A stretch of DNA of 64,000 bases, from the NCBI GenBank assembly GCA_026874595.1, contig CM049320.1, forward strand, positions 17,868,988-17,932,987. The letters are read 5' to 3'. The stretch's first letter is position 1, and every line of letters starts with the position of its first letter. A program made the position numbers and the translations under genes. This DNA comes from Sipunculus nudus (taxonomy: Eukaryota; Annelida; Sipuncula; Golfingiida; Sipunculidae). This document shows positions 23,301-34,700 of this stretch, in pieces. A model generated the notes under the pieces. The model ran no database searches. It saw nothing but the letters and a program-made list of their open reading frames with translations, and was not told the DNA's origin.

Positions 23301-24287
23301 ATCGATTCTGGAGGGACCCATTCTTTTGTGAGAATTAGATCTCATTTTGAAACTCTAAGTCTGACACCATTCCGATACACAATTAAGAATTTCTGCCTAG
23401 CGGTAAAATGTTCACATTCTTGCGGCCGTTTTCGGTCCGACTTTACATTGCTGAGTTAATCAAGGAGTACTCCGATGATTTCTTTACCAGTTTCGAGAGA
23501 GTGCTATGGTGAGTTCAATTTGTACCAATCATACGTCTTTACTGACCAGGTGATACTCAAAATGAGGGTCTTATACTCATATACACCACGCATATAATTA
23601 ACCGCAGGCCTGAGAAAAATTGTTAAACCATGATGCAAACATACCTTGCCCTGTGCGATTATCCGTGAACATGCTTTTATATATGCTCTGCACTTTGCAC
23701 TTAACAAACTATTGATGAATTGCATTGGTTTGCACCCGACCCTCCGCTAAGCCTGGCTAGGCAATAATTACTCTGTTTACTCTTCGGGAAAATTCCGTAA
23801 AACGAAAAAACTAGGTTTATCATATAAAGGCCGAATTAAATATGGACCATGTAAAAGTGGTCGTAATTTTGAAACGGTTTCTTTACCAGTGTGGTGGTTA
23901 AGCGAGGGTTGTTGTACTCTTGGTCTAACACCTCATTCGTGTACTACAGTTATACTAAAGTTGAAAGTTCCCCCCTTAGATTTTCTTATTATCGATTCTA
24001 ATTCACACAACAAACAAACAAGTATTTATGCTTGCAGCATTTACCAAGAAATGGGCACTTTCCGGTTGATGACCAGAGGAAAGATGATAAAAGACTACAA
24101 TTCTAAATCACAGAAGGCGAAAACTTTAATCCGTTGTACTTCGCTTTGCTTCTCAGATAATGATTGTGAAAGTTTCACTTACAGTAAAGCCACTCAGCAA
24201 TGCTTCAAAAACGTCCTTCAGGTTTTCAACAATCACGAGTCTTATGCCGAAGAAAAGAGAGCAATGCATTTTACCTATGTTACCTGA
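20272..24287 (+). CDS. Secreted Cys-rich / CCP / PAN protein, copy B
   Basis: Exons: 20272-20328 (signal peptide MTSLSVYLLLFCCHGAYSQ), 20706-20763, 21168-21346, 21577-21710, 22452-22558, 23002-about 23253, 24038-24287. Phases agree through the CCP exon (0, 1, 0, 2, 1). Exons 3-5 encode a Cys-rich region: TCPTGYVPKKCSC, NCDGARF, GVK|AILDC, then HCPFGSSLVSCS and DSCSV to LQVHC. The pattern CP-x-G-x5-CS, DGA, C-x-x-x-N, GV-x-A resembles the PCSK9 C-terminal Cys/His-rich repeats. Exon 6 is a CCP domain (NYCGDPGEVS, CYPGY, CQGNGTWSESPPIC) with a Ser/Pro linker ending at a GC donor. Exon 7 is PAN-like (MGTFRLMTRGKM, CTSLC, QCFK). The PAN exon is 250 bp against 251 in copies A and C and is one base out of frame with the CCP exon, so the gene may be broken or use another donor. 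Function unknown; presumably an extracellular binding protein. Confidence 0.65.
21168..21346 (+). CDS. Cys-rich (PCSK9-V-like) exon 1, copy B
   Basis: Phase 1 in, phase 0 out (AAG|GTAGGT). It reads SGPNDDAVSEITCPTGYV, then KKCSC, LKNCDGARF, LICRVENS and REGVK. The counterpart at 35110-35315 on the minus strand aligns almost residue for residue (SGSNDGDESVVTCPVGYV, LKDCDGSYF, GVK). Confidence 0.75.
21577..21710 (+). CDS. Cys-rich exon 2, copy B
   Basis: Phase 0 in, phase 2 out (CC|GTAAGT). It reads AILDCEEEREGNLKYIQQ, then HCPFGSSLVSCSVHT. The counterpart on the minus strand is 34496-34626 (ASFTCTEEREDNKEYIQ, GCPAGSSFVS). Confidence 0.75.
22452..22558 (+). CDS. Cys-rich exon 3, copy B
   Basis: Phase 2 in, phase 1 out. 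It reads WMHISRMNYTVNGDSCSV and REITLQVHC. The counterpart on the minus strand is 33495-33598 (WMHVFRTDYMINDDICSI, YQLQVHC). Confidence 0.75.
22700..22915 (+). mobile_element. tRNA-derived SINE, degraded
   Basis: It carries a Pol III B-box-like GCGGGTTCGAACCCC at about 22752, then TGGCTATGAGAG, GGTTGTAGTTG and a tail TTGTACGATTTATGTAAAG with AAATAAAG. The same order occurs in the better preserved copy at 41485-41733. It lies in the intron between Cys-rich exon 3 and the CCP exon of copy B. Confidence 0.65.
23002..23253 (+). CDS. CCP exon of copy B with extended linker
   Basis: It starts G|TG AAC TAC TGT as in the other copies, but the donor present in A and C (Cys-Glu/Lys-G|GTAA) is lost: the sequence continues CERENLSKSQASGTPSEPSG. 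The best downstream donor is the GC type, AAAAG|GCAAGT at 23254. The domain itself is intact with four Cys and the conserved Trp. Confidence 0.65.
24038..24287 (+). CDS. PAN/Apple-like terminal exon of copy B
   Basis: It follows a TATGCTTGCAG acceptor. The PAN frame is C|ATT TAC CAA GAA ATG GGC, i.e. phase 2, whereas copies A and C enter in phase 1. The domain is otherwise whole: CTSLCFSDNDCESFTY, QQCFK, ends HFTYVT-stop. Confidence 0.7.
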
Positions 24288-27159
24288 ACAAGGAACGTGC
24301 TTCACTGTTAAACTGAACAATAGGAACTTGCAGGACTAGAAAATACGTAAATGATTATGATAGACATATTTTATTATCCTAGTTGATTTGATTTTTTCTC
24401 TAAAAGAAATGAAGCTACATACCGCATTACGTATCTCATATCTTTTTATTGATAATAATATAAGAAAATTTTTTTAATAATTTGAAATACACAGCATAAT
24501 AATATATTTAATACATAATTTGAAATTATTCAGCAGTAAAAGATTGGAAAAATAGGATCAAACGACCGCCTTTTTTGAATAATCAAAGAATTAAATTTGT
24601 ATGTTTTTATTAATAATATCGCTTGGTGCCCATAATAAAAAAATTGTACTGATTTATTGATGCCCTTTTGACACCTACAATATTGCAGTGTGTAATAATG
24701 TGTGTATAACATATAATACGGCATTTATTGCAACTATTATGTTATGACATCAATTTTAATATGCTACATATAAACATAATGGAACACTTGCATATGAAAA
24801 ATTATTTATCCCATTTTGTTTACTAAGGGCTGTCACTTTATTGATCAAAACAGGATGGTCAGTAGGTTTAACGTTCAATGTGAGAAAAACTTTGGAGTGC
24901 CTAATGCGTTCTTTATTTTATTTTAAACGACCTACGCCTTAACACGGTATGTATGATGTTAACACTGTCCTTTATCTGTAAAATTGCAAGACTTAATGGT
25001 TGATTATAAAAGGATTAAAAAGGGTCTTAACAAAACAGACAACTTTTGCCCCATTTTAGCTAACCTTAGTTCAACATTGCAAGTTTGTGATTTAATGAAA
25101 ATTCAAATAAAAAGACACACAGAGGAGGCTGGGACTGTCGAAATCTTCATGTATTTCAGCGCCCCTTATCCAGACATCACAAATTACATAAAGTATGAGG
25201 ATTTGTGTGTTAACTATATCAATTGCAAAATAGGTAGCACTATAAATAGGAGTTCATGACCACCTTTATGTTGATAAAATACTGAAGTGTAGTGCACAGT
25301 ATAAGAAGGAGGATATGAAAATAAAGCAGAAGAAGCCGGCCATTAGGCCATATTTATATTTACTAGATTTTGTAAGAATCCAATCAGAAACTTCTGTGGA
25401 AGGCCAACGGGCTGTTGACTGACGACAAACAACAGACAATGGATGATGGACAATGCACAATAGAGCCCAAGGCTTTAAATACCATAAGGTTCATTTTTGT
25501 TACTTTGACTTCATTTCAGATTACCCAAGAGAAAGCAGCATCCTCATTATGTAATTTTTTCGAATATTTTGCTAAATCATGATATGCGAAATCTCTTATC
25601 GCCGGTAATATATTCACTGGTGATGCAGGCTACTTATACAATTGGGAGACCAAACATTCGACGGAAATTGCTTTTCCTTCGTTTTACTTTGTTAAAATGG
25701 CTGATTTAAGTTTTCGTCATTTTTTAGAAATAACGTATTATTCATGCATATACTTCAGACTCAAGAGTGTGTTCATTTTGTTTTATGTCGTCTTGGTGCT
25801 TCACCTTACTGATAGTGCAATATAATAATCTAGGATTTAATGATTTGTTCAGTAATGTAACAGGTTCAAAACAGTGGAACAAAACAAGTACGAACAACCT
25901 AAGGACTGACCAAAGTAATCGTAATTTGGGTGTTAGGTCTAAATCTAAGTTAAATTTTTTGGGTAGTCGCAATTGATATATGGTCGCAAGGCAGGGTTCC
26001 ATCATATTTCCTTTATTTGGCTACTAGCTAGCCATGAGTCGGCAGCAAAACATGACGAGAAAGCAATAATAAAAAGGACAAACAATCACCGCAAAAAGAA
26101 GCATAGACATTTTTAGAAATTCTAAGAGAGAGTTCTTTTATGTGTTCATCACATAGTCACCCCCTGCTTTAGTTAGATCATAATGCACCTGTGACGCGCT
26201 CATGGAGGTTACAGCAGATATTCATCAATAGCATTATAACCTGGAACCTATCCCCGAGATTACGATTAAAAATGGTTGACGAAATAAGTACCTAGTTTTA
26301 CATATGTAATACATAAACTCAGAAGCAAGTTTTCTCGGCAAGCTACTGAGGGTAAGAAGGACATTTCTGTCTGCTATTCTTAGATGCTGCTTATAAACGC
26401 AGTTCCTGAATCAGTTTCCTTTCAATAAATCCCTGTGTATCCAACAAAGGAACATACAACATACAGTCTGAACGCATCTATATACTTTATATATCTTACC
26501 CATAAGTTATAACTTCAAATATGGTTTTACTTACACAGATTCGGAACTTTCAAAATGCATGCTTTGACTATGAATAAAAAAAGTCTGCCGTTGATGCCCG
26601 CCTCCCAAGTATTACATGCCAAGCTGTTGCCAGCAGCCACGAGATAAGTACACGTACAGTAAACTTTTAAGGATGATTTATAGGCACGTGCCCAACAACA
26701 GAGATGAAAAAAGAGGTTAGCCAGTGAAATACTCCAGGTGCAAACCATGGTAGATAAACAAGTGAGATATGGATATCTCATGAAATGTATTCGTGTCGGT
26801 GATCATTGAACACTGCCGAATAAAGGACATGGAAACCAGAGAAAGAGAGAGGCAAAGAAGTTCCCAAGAAGTCCAAACCCTAATAGTGGTTTCCAAATGT
26901 TGGTGGTCCCTTGAAAAAATTACAGTCACTTGTAATTACATTTTGTTAAATTCCATAATATATTCACTTAGTTGACAATTTGCAATTAATTGAATTTACG
27001 TAATTACAAAGATCGTTGTATCTCTTTTAAGATGACTTTAAGTATACATGATGATGATCCCAAACCTGGTTTATAATAGTCAAAATACACTAGTTAAAAT
27101 GACAACAATTACACACGGTGGTTATTCTGAACCTTGCATTTTTTTAATTAAATAAACTT
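24288..27159. other. Intergenic, nothing recognised
   Basis: AT-rich. A 91-codon open frame at 24984-25259 (plus) has no family, splice context or start context and is not called. Confidence 0.4.
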
Positions 27160-27430
27160 TTAAAGTGACTGATTTGTCGGAAAAAGAGATGACACAAGGT
27201 ATGACGCCTCCTCCTCAGAATTTCAAGTATCCTTGGTGACCTCTGATGGGAAGTAGTGCATGCAGATTTTCCGACATGCTGGGTCATTAATAAAGGCAGC
27301 ACAGGATGATCCACCCAACAAACCAATGTACACTGGGTGCGAGAATATATCTTCTCATTTTCCAACATATGACACGTTTTATCTTGATGGTAAATTTGCG
27401 AAAAGGACAAAGATTGTTTCAATATCTAGT
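27160..27430 (-). pseudogene. Relic PAN exon, copy D
   Basis: On the minus strand a PAN-like exon is recognisable across two frames. First YSRTQCTLVCWVDHP, matching SSRSQCALICLMDSL of copy C. After a frame change, CRKICMHYFPSEVTKDT, a stop, then NSEEEASYLVSSLF, matching HCFKHYQPY, TYISEEDALYFEYF of copy C. A frameshift plus a stop means it is dead. It shows a fourth member of the family, in the same orientation as copy C. Confidence 0.6.
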
Positions 27431-28349
27431 ATTATGCCACAACTGCTACATAAAAAGAGACAAAATATGTATTATATTTAGCTTTTTGAAACATTTCCCC
27501 GATTAACACATCTGTGCTTGGATAAATAAATAGGGAATCTTTGACATTTCCCTGTTTCTTAGCAAAGCTTATCATCATGAACATATTTCACTGGAAAACC
27601 ATCGGATCGGGAGCAATTAAGGTAATTTCATAATCTTGTTTCTATTAATGTTAGCTGAACTAAGCATGTATATCTGCAGAATTCCATTCCTTCTATGCAA
27701 AGTAAATTAAATTAAGTGTTAACTAAACAATTGCTACCAAAGATTGAATGTGTCACAGTAAATGTAAATATCGTCCGTTTCATAAATCCCGTTTCACCTA
27801 TGAATTTAACATAAAATACCTTTATAAAATTCATAACCATCCAGAAAATTGGAGTATTGCTATCTGAATGATGAAATTTGATATTGGTAAAACAGCTATG
27901 ACAATCACTGTTGCTATGATTCTGCTATAGCTATGCCTTATTTGGTGAAGGTCCACGCACATTTAATTTTTGATAATCTGATCTAGAAGCGCTTTTGTAA
28001 AAGAGGGTAAAGATGTTTGCAATAATACAGTCTGGAATTGATTTTCCTTATTGTATTTGTTTATACACATTTTGTATACTATTATTATTACTCGTTTTTT
28101 TACAAGACTAGACATACACATTCCATTACAAGTAGGTAATTAATATCCACAGGTAGTATGGATGTAGATAATCATATCCATCAGGCTCTGAATGATATCA
28201 TTTTAAAACACCTTTTTTACATCAAAAGTTACTACTTGCCACCTTCGCTTCTCCGTCATTGTCACCGCTAAGTAAACCCTACCCAAACACTGATGTGGTT
28301 TCTTCAAATATACACGCGGGAAAATGCGATGCTGTTATTGAGCAGAACG
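27431..28349. other. Intergenic, nothing recognised
   Basis: AT-rich. No CCP exon belonging to relic D was found here. Confidence 0.35.
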
Positions 28350-29850
28350 GAAGGCGTCTAGAAATGACTCTACCTCAATTACCTATATCACTCGTAACAG
28401 AAACTACAGGATACTAAGAAACCAATGATGGAATCAATAATGAACAAGACATGCTTAAACCCAGATATCATCAAGGCAGTATGATAGTCATTATTTTTGA
28501 GGCAGCTTGTAAGTTGAAGTAAATTCCATAAATGAACGTATCTGGATATTGATCTGCACACCTTTATCCACCAGTCTGGTCAAAAGATTTTACAATAACA
28601 AATAGCCCAAAGAAAGATCTTTCGAAGGCCAACTTAGTGGGAATGGTCGAGAACCAGGATGGTCTATCAGTAGCATTGCTCTCAAAGTTGTTGATATCAA
28701 TATGGAACGCAAACATATCGCTTTTCAGGACAACCTCGTTACCTTGGGGAGTTAGCCATTACCAAATTCATCCGATCTACATGCTCGTGCCAGGGGAAAC
28801 AACAGGAACGTAGTATTGTGTATAAGTCGGAGGAGTCTGCTATCTCCAGCACGACTGGACCCGGGACATGATATTTCCAGGTTACCCCGATGATTCGGCT
28901 CAGACAGAATGTTGGAAATTATTAACCTGTGTAACCCTGTTTAGAGTAACTTTGTCTCACCAGCAACACAGGAGAATGGGTAAAACACAAGTGTATTAAA
29001 CCTTGCCTTAGAGGTGCTTGAGAGGTGTGTATTATTCCAGGCGCACTTGCTCCATGTGCCAAAAATAAAATTGGCGAAGACCCTGCATTTTCGTCTTGCT
29101 TCCATGCTGTTTGTGCTTTTGTTAGAGCCTAGATATGTGAACTGTTTACCAGTACTATCATGAAGATGAGCTGGTTCAGTTGGGACTATTGTCCTCTTTA
29201 TGCATTTATTTGGACCAAATCCTCACACGCAGCTGCGAAGGCTTTGCATAGTGCATGGATGTAGACACAAAACTATATTTTTTGCGAACAACAATTCACG
29301 CATTAGTTACATTTGCATTTTGCACTTAGTCTTGCAAGATACATATTGTCATAGCAATGGATATTCAAGAGCTACCAATAAATATCTGGGAAATCTTGAA
29401 GAACACGCACAAAAATATGTAGGAGCTAGAAATCACAATTCGTCAGATCTAAAACCTTAAAACTGTACTGTTGCCCTCATATTGCCCTGAGGGACAGTCA
29501 AGTGCCTGTTCTACCAAAAAAAGAAACCTAATCGACTCATGGTAGAGCCTTGGTCAGGTGGAAATATATAAGGTAAAGAGGCCTGTATTGATCAACGCAC
29601 ATCCTGGAAAGTAAAACACAGTGCCGATTGTTCTTAAAGAATGACGAAATCAACATTCATTTCCTGGGAAGATTTTCTCTGTCGTGGTCTGCAAAGGAGG
29701 AGGAATAACAGGAGCCAATGTCTTACCGGCCACGCTTAACAAGGGGATTAGTCTGTAGTTTTCACAACATTTTTCTTTGGGGACAGGATATCATATAAAC
29801 AACATTTGGTTACCCGAACTGTGTACGTACCAGGTCTGGCTCGAAGGGCT
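28350..29850 (-). mobile_element. Decayed non-LTR reverse transcriptase
   Basis: On the minus strand, 29690-29790 reads CCENYRLIPLLSVAGKTLAP, the RT block of the type NYRGISLLSVAGK, then about 20 residues later an EC-stop-FRHS remnant of the QCGFR block. Frame is lost repeatedly after that. The body down to about 28350 is GC-richer than its surroundings and probably belongs to the same insertion, but its limits are inferred. Confidence 0.55.
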
Positions 29851-31798
29851 AAAAACTCCACATGGATGTATTTTGATCAGGAAGGTTCTCTTGTATATTT
29901 TAGGAAAGAGGAGGCATGGGTGAATTCTTTTAGCATATATTACACTACGTAAAAGATATGTTTTGGAACTCTTGTTTCTTTTATGCCGTTATTTCTAAAT
30001 TGAAACGAAATACGTATTCCTCCTAAAAACCCGTTTCATGCAGAAAAGATATTCATGCTAACAGGGGTCAGTGACAGATTTATTCCGATGGAAACCTCAG
30101 CATGAGCAATGTGTTCCAAGCTCTTGTTTTGTACACGAATAAATATAAAACATTTTTTTTTCATTGAGGTTTTCATTATTGTCTTTAATTAAACCATGCA
30201 TGTATGCAAAGCATTCACAACTTGCATCCATTCACATTCGTTCAGTCATGTGGTCTTTCCCCCAAGCCAATTTCGTTAATATAATTAACCAGTTTGCAAC
30301 TCTCTTTTTAATATAAGTAAGCTGACGAAAGAATGTCTTCGAGAGGATATGTACTTAATAAAGAGAGTCTCTTAAAGAGTCTTCATAATATTTGATTTAC
30401 ATACACCCTAGATGAGTAACGAATAAAGTAGCAACTTTAATATTTTAAAATACACACTTTCACACACTTTTTTTATGAACACGTAATATAAAAAAAATCT
30501 TTACTCTAAGCTGATACATCGAGCAGTGATCATTGTCGTTATATAATTATGAAATTCTCCCCACGTAATGCAGAGGTGCTTGGCTTTAGACTGGAAGGAG
30601 TCATGTCCCACCTCAGGGGACTTCTCGGCAGTAAACAGGTTATATATACTATGCTGGGCTACAAATTCGCGAAATTAACATTTTGGGATTTTCACCTTTT
30701 CATTGTTTTGCGAGGGTTCCATTAACCTACAGAGTATACAAATCATTTAATGGATTAATTGTATGACGTTATACTTTCACAAAAGCATAAACAATTGAAC
30801 GGGGACCCAAGTGGACAGCGAATGAGAAGAAACAACCAATTTCTTTGGTAAAAGATAATTCGAAAAATCTGATTATTTATAATAGCCGGGAAGATCTGTT
30901 CTATTAACTAGAATATAAATTTTGATTTGCCTTCGACGAAAGGTCGTCTTAATCACGAAGGTTTTATTTTTGCGATAATTTCCCTTTCGCCACAATGCGA
31001 ATTTCAAACCCGAACAAAAAGTATGTACACTTGTATACATTATTCATTGTCTTTTCCAGATGAAACTGATTTGCGATGAAAATGATGGAAGTTGTTTCCT
31101 TTTTACTTACCTGAAAATGATTTTTTTACATGTGCCTGAGTTCAGGAAATACCTTATTCTTTTGTTTCCCAAAAGAACGTTTAAACGCGTAGTACATGTT
31201 TAAGGTAACAGAACCTACCATGAGACGCCATGAGCGTCTCATGAGTTTTCGGGTAGTAAAGACGAGACAGAGAGGTCTATTCACTCTACAGCGCAGCATA
31301 ATTGGAAGTTATAACGAGTGCAACAGTGCGAAAAAAGAAGATATTGAGCTTGAGCTGGCGAATTACTAGATATTACAATTGTTTTTTTTGTGTACAGTCT
31401 CTATAATGTGCTTATTTTTCCGGATGGTACCCTGACTAAATTTGTCAAATTAGCTAAAGTGGTAGATATCCATATATGGTTGCTTCTATACAATTTTTTT
31501 TATTTAGCTTGACAGGCATATATTGTAGCATAAGGACCCATCTAATGTAAATGTTTGTGCCAACATACGCATTAATTGATTTCCTTTGCACTATGTAGAC
31601 TTCAATAAAAGCTTACAGTAGTCGCACACAATAACTAGTCCGATGCAGCAAAAACATTTATAGGGTTCCAATCCGGTAAGGCATTCATTGTGTCCAATCC
31701 TTTGGGAAACAATTTACATATATATGCATTAGCTTTGAGTTTAAAATGTTTGTCATATATGACAGACATGATCTTTTGATGTAACATGTGTCAAAATG
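29851..31798. other. Intergenic between LINE remnant and copy C
   Basis: No exon is supported. A short perfect inverted repeat ATGAGACGCCATGAGCGTCTCAT is visible at about 31219-31241. Confidence 0.4.
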
Positions 31799-34700
31799 TT
31801 ACTCAAAATATTCAAAGTACAATGCATCCTCCTCAGAAATGTAAGTATATTTGTTGGTATTGTAAGGTTGGTAGTGTTTGAAACAATGCTGACTTGATGA
31901 CGTATAGGTGAAACCAACACAAAGCGAATCCATCAAACAGATCAGTGCACATTGAGAGCGAGAAGAAGCCATGTTTGAGATAGAATCATTGTGCTTTATC
32001 AACTTGCCCTGTGCAAGCATTTGCCAGGTGCCATCTTGACGTCCATTCGCTAAAATGGAACAATATATTAGAATACACAGTATGTGCAGTAAAAAAAGGA
32101 AAACATTTTTAGTGAAAGGTTTAAACATGTACAAAATGATGCATTTCCAACATAGGGAAAGTTATGGATCTCACGACCAAACATAAACCAAATAACATCC
32201 TCTTGCCTAGAGAAGCATTTTTTATGTTACTCGACATATTAGAAGCCGGGCCACTTTCCTAATAGTCAGGCCCTTGACAGGATAATATTGTGATTTGGAA
32301 ATTTATTGAAGCAGAGAAACTTGGCTGTGATTCGCTTGGCAATTGTGCATTTTTTGGGGTTTTTAATGGGCCATTTTGCTATTTTTCATAATCATAAATT
32401 ATAAACAAAGGTAAAATTCTGTAATATACAGAGGATGTATAATTTTAGAAAACTAAGGGTAATAAAAAGAGAGGTGTTGTTGTTTGACAGTCATTGTGTC
32501 TCCTAAGTCAAATTTATTGGCTCAAATTTTCGTCTTCCGTCATAACGTTATACATGACGTTCATGACGTCCCCCCAAAAAACAAGCTATATTTGAGCATT
32601 TTTTATTCATTATATATCAAATATATTGATTATCGTAATCTATAACCCTTCTTCTTAAATAAGTTTACATTCCTACTATTTATAGAAAAAGAAAATTATA
32701 GAAATAATGGGTACAAATGGTAAAAAATAAGCCATTGGAAAAAACCCTTTGAAATGCACGATTACCATTTGCTTTACCTTTGCAGACTGGGGGAGGCTCA
32801 GACCAAGAGCCATCTGCTTGACAAAAAGTGGTTTTCTTCCTACTGGCTCCTGCTGTAACAATGGTGAACCTTGGATAGCATTCGTAAATCGCAGTGTCTC
32901 CGAAGTAAAACTGTCCACTTATTGTGCCGAAAGGGATATCGCCAGGATCACCACAGTAGTTTACTGTGTAGAAGAACCAAATAATTCTGATATTTCTTAC
33001 ATCTTAGCCATCAATACTTGATATACCACCTCTAATAATCATCAGCGGCCAAAGCAAAAGATTTCAGGTTTATAGAAATGACTTCTACAGTAACATACAA
33101 ATACAGTGAAACCTCGTTGTGTCGAACTCGCTTAAGTCGAATACCCCGCTTATGTCGAAGTTACAGACTCGATATTCCGGACAACTTTAGTTAAATTATT
33201 AACAAATAAAACCCGCTTGTGTCGAACCTCGGATGTGTCGAAGTTTACTGAGGGTTTCCTTCGACTTCGACATAACGAGGTTTCACTGTATATCATAATA
33301 GCTGAAGAAGCCGTTAGAAAATAAATATAACCTGATCAAACGATGTCATTTGTTGGTTATTATAACATTGAATGAGAATGTATGTATCAAGTGTGTAAAC
33401 GATACAATATTTAATTAAATATAATTTTAAAATTGCATAAATACTAAATAACGGGAAAACTGAGGTCATTCGTTTTAAATCATCTGGTATGTACCTTGGC
33501 AATGCACTTGAAGTTGATATAGTCCATTTGAATGCCTTTGTCGAATAGAACAAATATCATCGTTTATCATATAATCTGTCCGAAAAACATGCATCCACCT
33601 GGGAAATGATCAAATATAATATACATAATATAATATTATGTAATAAAATGCTCATATACCGTTGGATAAATGGATTATATCTGTAATCAAACTAAAAATT
33701 GTGTGTTATTCAGACATGTAACTAATGTAAATTTAGCTTCTTGGAAATTTTATATATCAGTCATACATGTCAATTTCGATTAACATGAAGGAACGTATTA
33801 GTGCTGGATGCGCTCTTTGCGAATAGATATATTTACACGGATGTCGGTTTTATAACGCACTACAGACATTGAGATCTACCATATTATTAGAAGCACCGAA
33901 CGACCTCATGCTATTTCTTTAATATATTATTAAATATACTATTTATACATGTTATATCAGGTCATATATATACATAAATAAATAAATATATATATATATG
34001 AATATATTAACACACTTACACAACTATATTGCTATTATATAAATCGTCAATCGTCATTTACGTCCCTGAACTTTACTGATGAACCTTCAAACCATTAACG
34101 TGTCAGAGGGCATGAACTCACATAACTTGAATGGTTGGACATTTATAACCTGGAATTATGAGTAACGGAAAGATGACCTACTCGGAACACAGGGCATCAT
34201 GGTACAAGCTCAGAGTACCCAGCCAACGCACCATCAAACTGTACCTCGCGTTACGGCTATTATAGATTGTAAAAATCTTATTTATTCTGTCCCTTTTTAT
34301 AAAATTACCATTCGCACTGCAGAAGCTCTAAGCTTGGAAAGCTCGAGAACAAAATAAATAGTATGACACTAAGTTGTCTGCATCTTATCTCTTGTCTTTT
34401 ATCTTAAGGAATAACACAGGAACACTCATTCGATACATACACAGGTATTTATAAATAGGAATATATAAATAATTAAAAAGTCCCTTCTTACTTACAGCGA
34501 AAACAAAGCGGAACTGACAAATGAACTCCCGGCGGGGCATCCGAGGGATGCAGTGGCGGCATAATCTGTTCCTCGCTGTATGTACTCCTTGTTGTCTTCT
34601 CGTTCTTCAGTGCATGTAAACGATGCCTAGCAAATATTCAGTAAGCTACTTTGTTATTTTTCTGGCATAATGTAGCGAAAATATTATGTTTTAGCTCTAT

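Noticed and set aside
24984-25259. 91-codon open frame
   Set aside because: No family, no start or splice context, ordinary composition for AT-rich DNA.
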